Below, piece by piece: positions 59,801 to 64,000 of a stretch of DNA of 64,000 nt. Below the pieces are notes generated by a model. That model was not told where the DNA came from, searched no databases, and worked only from the letters and a program-made list of their open reading frames with translations. The stretch is from Pelecanus crispus. Lineage: Eukaryota; Chordata; Aves; Pelecaniformes; Pelecanidae. The DNA lies in assembly GCF_030463565.1 (NCBI RefSeq), contig NC_134654.1:16756202-16820201 (forward strand), given 5' to 3'. Position 1 is the stretch's first letter. Each line of letters opens with the position of its first letter. The position numbers were made by a program, and so were the translations under genes.

Positions 59801-62800
59801 GTGTTACAGTGAGGACCTCTATGGCACGGCTCCTGTTTTCTCAGTGAACCTTGTCCAAAGGGATCTGGTCACTCCTACAAGCTCCATAGGCAAAATGCTC
59901 ATACTGGGAGTGATGTCTCCTCACGCACGGTTCAGGCTTCACAGGTTCAGATGAGTCATCTGCAAACCACCACAGCCTGAAACACATGCAGGGGTCCCTG
60001 CACAAAGGGACAGCATCACCTGCCCAAGGCAGGAGTGTCAGCCCAGGGGCTGAGCACCCCTAACAGGAAAGACTAACGCAGTGGGGACAAACCGCAGGAA
60101 TCTGTCTCTAGAGCTGTCACCCTGAAGGCTTAAAACAGCATGGTTCTGCTACTACTGCATGTCCTGAAATGCTCTGGAGGCAATGTTGTTTATATTTCCT
60201 GTAAGATTTCAGCCCCCAAAGTAAAAGTTCCAGAAAGGCATAAATATAGGGGAAAAAAAGAAAAAGAAGAAAAAAAACCCAAACAAACAAACAAAAAAAA
60301 AAAACCAAAAGCTGTTCAGTGTAGTTGGAGATATTTGTGGCCAGGGCTGTTCTAGAGGATGTTATTTGCACCTGCAGTCACATGCAGACACAATTTGCAA
60401 ACCAAGACATCAAGGCAAGAAGCTTTCTCAAGTAAATATTTTTACTTCTTTCAAAAAGACAAACGAACCCAGCTGCAAAGGACCTTTTCTGAGCTGCAGA
60501 GGGCCGTTATCTACTGGAGAACCTCATTCTTGAGGCTGGTTATCCATAATTTTTCAATGCAAAATTTCTGGAAAATGAACATGATTGTTATATTTATTTT
60601 TAATTCTACATTTCTTTGAAGCTATATTTTTAATATCTTTTCCTCACACATTTACTCTGCTATTGGAAAGTGCTTCCCTACTTTTTCCCCCTTTTTCCTT
60701 TTCCAAATCCTCACTGTTTTGTAGTGGCAGAGTGACAAGAGAGCTTTGAAACTGCACAAATCTGCCAGTCTTCCAGTGCTGGCAAAGTTTTGCAGAAAAA
60801 TAGAACAGTGGAAAGAAAAACTGAAAAAAGGGGAAAAAAACCAAGCATTTATTGGTACTTAAAATAAAAATGTAAAAACTTCCCCAAAAAATATATCCCC
60901 CCACAGGAAATTTGAAGAATCTGAACTTTGTGGAAGAGAAACACACTGGACTGGTTTTCCCCAGCAATTATTAATTTTTGACCAGTTCTCTTAATCTCTG
61001 TGGCAGAAGGACAACCCCTTGCCCATATGTAGCACTTTTCTGCAGTAGATAAATTTTGCTAGCAAAGGAAGTGGATTTAATCTGCAATAGGGAAACTGAG
61101 TCACAAAAAGCCGTGATAAGCTCAAGCCAGCAACAAGGTGAGGAATAACACCAGGTCGTCTGCAGTCAAAGGCGGGCTTTTATTGCTAAATTGGAGGATG
61201 ACTAGACAAAGGCAGCCCTGCGTCACATGCCTAATATAATTTGTTGGTGAATGGCTGAAGTAATGGGAAGTGACACAATCTCTCACCCAGGAGCTACAAT
61301 GCATTAGGAGCGACTCTCTGAAAGACAGAGCTGGCAGAGAGCCACGGTTTAAAGGGTTGCAATTTTCAATCAAACCAGCCAGAAGATTAAAACAGACATT
61401 GGCTAGATACAGAGGGGTGAAATATTTCTGTTAATCACAGATGTTTGGTAACATTGGGCTTTTTCACAGCTGTCACAGGCCGTGTCAGTGTCTCCTCCCT
61501 GATGCTCTGCTCTTTGGGGGTTCCCTGAGGGGTCATGGCTTGCAGAAACTCTCCTACCTCCTGTCCTGTGTGTGGGAGCAGCTGCTCCAGGAGCATCCAA
61601 CCACTCTGCCTTGTTCCCTACATGCCAGTCCTTAAAACCCCACCTGCCATTGATCTGCCTGTGTGCAACACTCAAGTACCAGTTGAGCTCTTCAGCCACC
61701 AAGGCCACATTCAAAAAAGAGTCATGCTCTGGATCCCAGTGAAGGTTTGCTCCAGATTGAGGACTCTTGTGAGATGGAGCATGCCCTGACCTCCCGGCTG
61801 AGCATTACTCCAATCACCGACACTACTGAAGGTATAGCATAGCTGTTAGCTTTGTCAGAAATACCTGAGAGAGAGCAAGGACTTTTTCCTGTTTGGTGCT
61901 CCAGGCAGGGTGCAAAGCAGCAGCCCAGGAGTTCACAGCTCAGCTCCTCTCTAACTACTGTTAAGTGGAAGGAAAAATTATAACCCTTGATGTGAGGACC
62001 CATGGGGGAAGCAATTAGCAGACACCCATTTTGGCTGTGTGCAGAGAGGGGAAGCCTGTGTCTGTCTAAGTGTCCCGAAGGTCACAGCTTGATTTAATAA
62101 AGGTATCTGCCTAGAAAGGCAGCCTGATTTCCCATGCTGGAACAGCAAGCAGCACTTATTATCTAGACCTCAGGGCTTTGCTAATGAGCTCACAAATGTC
62201 TCACCTGGAGGCACACAGGGCTGAATCCTGCTCAGTGGAGATAAGAGTTGTTCCCTTTTAACAAAAAAAGTGGTCCATCTCAAGATGAGTCTGCAGTGCC
62301 AAAGCCCCGGCTCCCTCCTCTCAGACTGCTGCTGAGATTTGAAAGGAAGGGTGAGCAGAGCCATGGCCTGCCTGGGTGCTTAAGCTTGAATACCCACGGG
62401 GGTGGGGGCATTCCTTTAGATGAACACTGTCTTTTATCATCAGGGCACTGCAGAAAGAATTTTCCACCTGTAGATGAACAGCCAGTTGTTAATAACCATC
62501 ATCACCATAGCCAGCACTTTCCACTGCTGCCAAATCTGCCCTGGTTTTACCCAGCAGTAGTTTATGGACTAGTGAAAATGTCTTCACTGCCTGTTTTGCC
62601 TCAGGGAGCAATGTGGAGCTGCTCTGAGCATTGCCGTCCTATGGGCTGATGTTTCCCTCTCCATGTGTCCTGGGACAGAGGTATCCTGCTCCCTCTACCA
62701 GTGTTACCCCCAGCCCAGGCTGCCCCTGCTGCCACCTTGGAGTGTGAATAACTCAGCTATGTTTCAGCCCTTGGGCCACCCAGCTGAGCAGCTTGGCAGG

Positions 62801-64000
62801 TGCTGTGAGTCTTGTTTTCATTTTTCGTCTTTCTCCATTAAGGGAGGAATGAGCATTTTTTCACTGTCCTTTTTGCCTCACAGGTAACTGACAATACAGG
62901 GACTTAGTACATGGCAACAGCCTTTATTGCTTTTTCTTAGCCTGGGATGTGTTATCATCTGTGGTGAGCCTGGATCTTCAGGACTGATGGTCTGAGGCTT
63001 GTTCACTAGGAAAGTCCTTGCTCTGTGGGGATGGTCCCTCTCCAGTGTGGTCAGGAGAGCTGCAGCCCAAAACTGGACACTGGCTCTTTGCCTTCTCCCA
63101 TGCTGCTCCCTATTTCACTCTTCTGACAAGTCATATCGCACCCCCCAGCACCATCACACTGAGAGTTGAAACTGCTGCCAAAGATCAAAGAGGACAAGAA
63201 GGTGGCAGGCACCTTCATTATTTTAGGAGTTGAAAGGGATGTTTACAGCTTCCTGAGTGAGGTTGTGTCTCTGAGGTAACATTCCCAACACTTTCAGCAT
63301 TATTGCTGTCATCTTCCATGATTAAACTTGTTCTCTTTTGATCCTTTCATGCAATGGGATCAAAACAAATCAGGCAAAGGTACAAGATCCAGAAGTATTT
63401 AGTCAGCACCCTGTTCAAAGCCTTTCATTTCTTACTGAGCTGGGGATAAACAAGCAAATAAAATGTGCAGACAATTAATAAGAAGGAAAACAGATCCTAA
63501 AGAGGCAACTAAATCGTGGAGGCAACCATTATGTTTACGCATGACTTGACACCCATCAGTGTGGAAGTGCTAAGGAGATTTAAACTTCAGAGAGGAGTGA
63601 AAGCTGAATTTGGAGGATGGGTAGAAAACAAGGAGGTTCCCCACAGACGCAGAAAGATGCTGAGCTTGATGAGTAGCTCAGTTTCTCTCTGCAGCCAAAG
63701 GAATAAAAATTGCCTGATCCCAGAGATCTTCATCCCTCCAGTGGAGAAGCTTTACTGGGATTACAGAAAGGCATAAAAATAACAACTAGCTTAAAAAGTT
63801 CTGTTAAACCTGTGAGAAGATCCCCTGAAGGATTCTCCTTAGACCAGGCTCGTTGACCACAAAGTGCTCCCTCACCAAGCATCTCTTGCCAATGTCACTA
63901 CTGGGATACATCATGCTTGGGCTGCATGTGCATCTCAGATCAGAATGAACATTACAGGTCTAATAAGGTCATTTCAAATGATTGTTTTTCATGGTTTGTA
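56859..64000. other. Unique noncoding stretch to the window end
   Basis: About 7.1 kb with no supported gene or element. Frames up to 189 codons (56976-57545, minus) lie in locally GC-richer DNA and show no domain; opposite-strand frames overlap them. An A-rich run with AAAC-type repeats lies at 60251-60309. Confidence 0.5.
60251..60309 (+). repeat. A-rich low-complexity tract
   Basis: Runs of A broken by G and C, including several AAAC units and an A11 stretch (60295 on). No element body is attached. Confidence 0.85.

Noticed and set aside
1..64000. CRISPR arrays, operons, phage or plasmid features
   Set aside because: The sequence is vertebrate nuclear DNA; no regularly spaced repeats or bacterial gene organisation is present.

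Overview
The window reads as bird nuclear DNA that contains no protein-coding gene I can support. No open frame looks like a conserved exon or full gene: the longest are about 180-206 codons, lack recognisable domains, and mostly fall in or across repeats. What can be supported is a record of avian transposable elements set in old, AT-rich single-copy sequence. The avian call rests on CR1 LINE tails ending in the ATTCTATG-type 8-bp repeat, several 5'-truncated CR1 copies, and an avian solo-LTR family present four times. A tRNA-Ile-headed SINE with a CR1 tail at 22071-22210 resembles TguSINE1 of zebra finch and its relatives, and so points to a songbird (passerine). That last step is inference from memory of the family.

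Layout. 1-5.7 kb: unique sequence with a minus-strand CR1 (1911-2417) and traces of ancient amniote repeats. 5.7-6.27 kb: LTR copy 1 (minus, one end damaged). 6.3-20.2 kb: long unique stretch with a G-rich run near 7.25 kb. 20.2-25.5 kb: repeat cluster holding two CR1 pieces, the tRNA-Ile SINE, a plus-strand CR1 with an intact ORF2 C-terminus and an expanded minisatellite at its 5' edge, and an 1.1-kb LTR-like element with an internal minisatellite and a long open frame. 25.5-32.6 kb: unique. 32.6-42.8 kb: LTR copy 2 (plus), an older CR1, two adjacent CR1 3' ends, LTR copy 3 (minus), then two archaic CR1 pieces in opposite orientation. 42.8-53.9 kb: unique except LTR copy 4 (plus, 47692-48263) and a MIR-like trace. 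54-56.9 kb: another archaic CR1 piece (minus) and a plus-strand CR1. 56.9-64 kb: unique, no feature seen.

Three of the four solo LTRs have clear ends and two have perfect 5-bp target-site duplications. They carry a TATA box, a CRE-like site and an 18-bp palindrome, so they are the most plausible source of regulatory activity here. The elements do not form a pathway; they are independent insertions of at least three age classes (archaic amniote CR1 and SINE traces; middle-aged CR1; younger LTRs, CR1 and SINE). The window is best described as intergenic or deep intronic. I found no undescribed biological system; the most interesting items are the composite SINE, the LTR promoter palindrome, and the two element-derived minisatellites.
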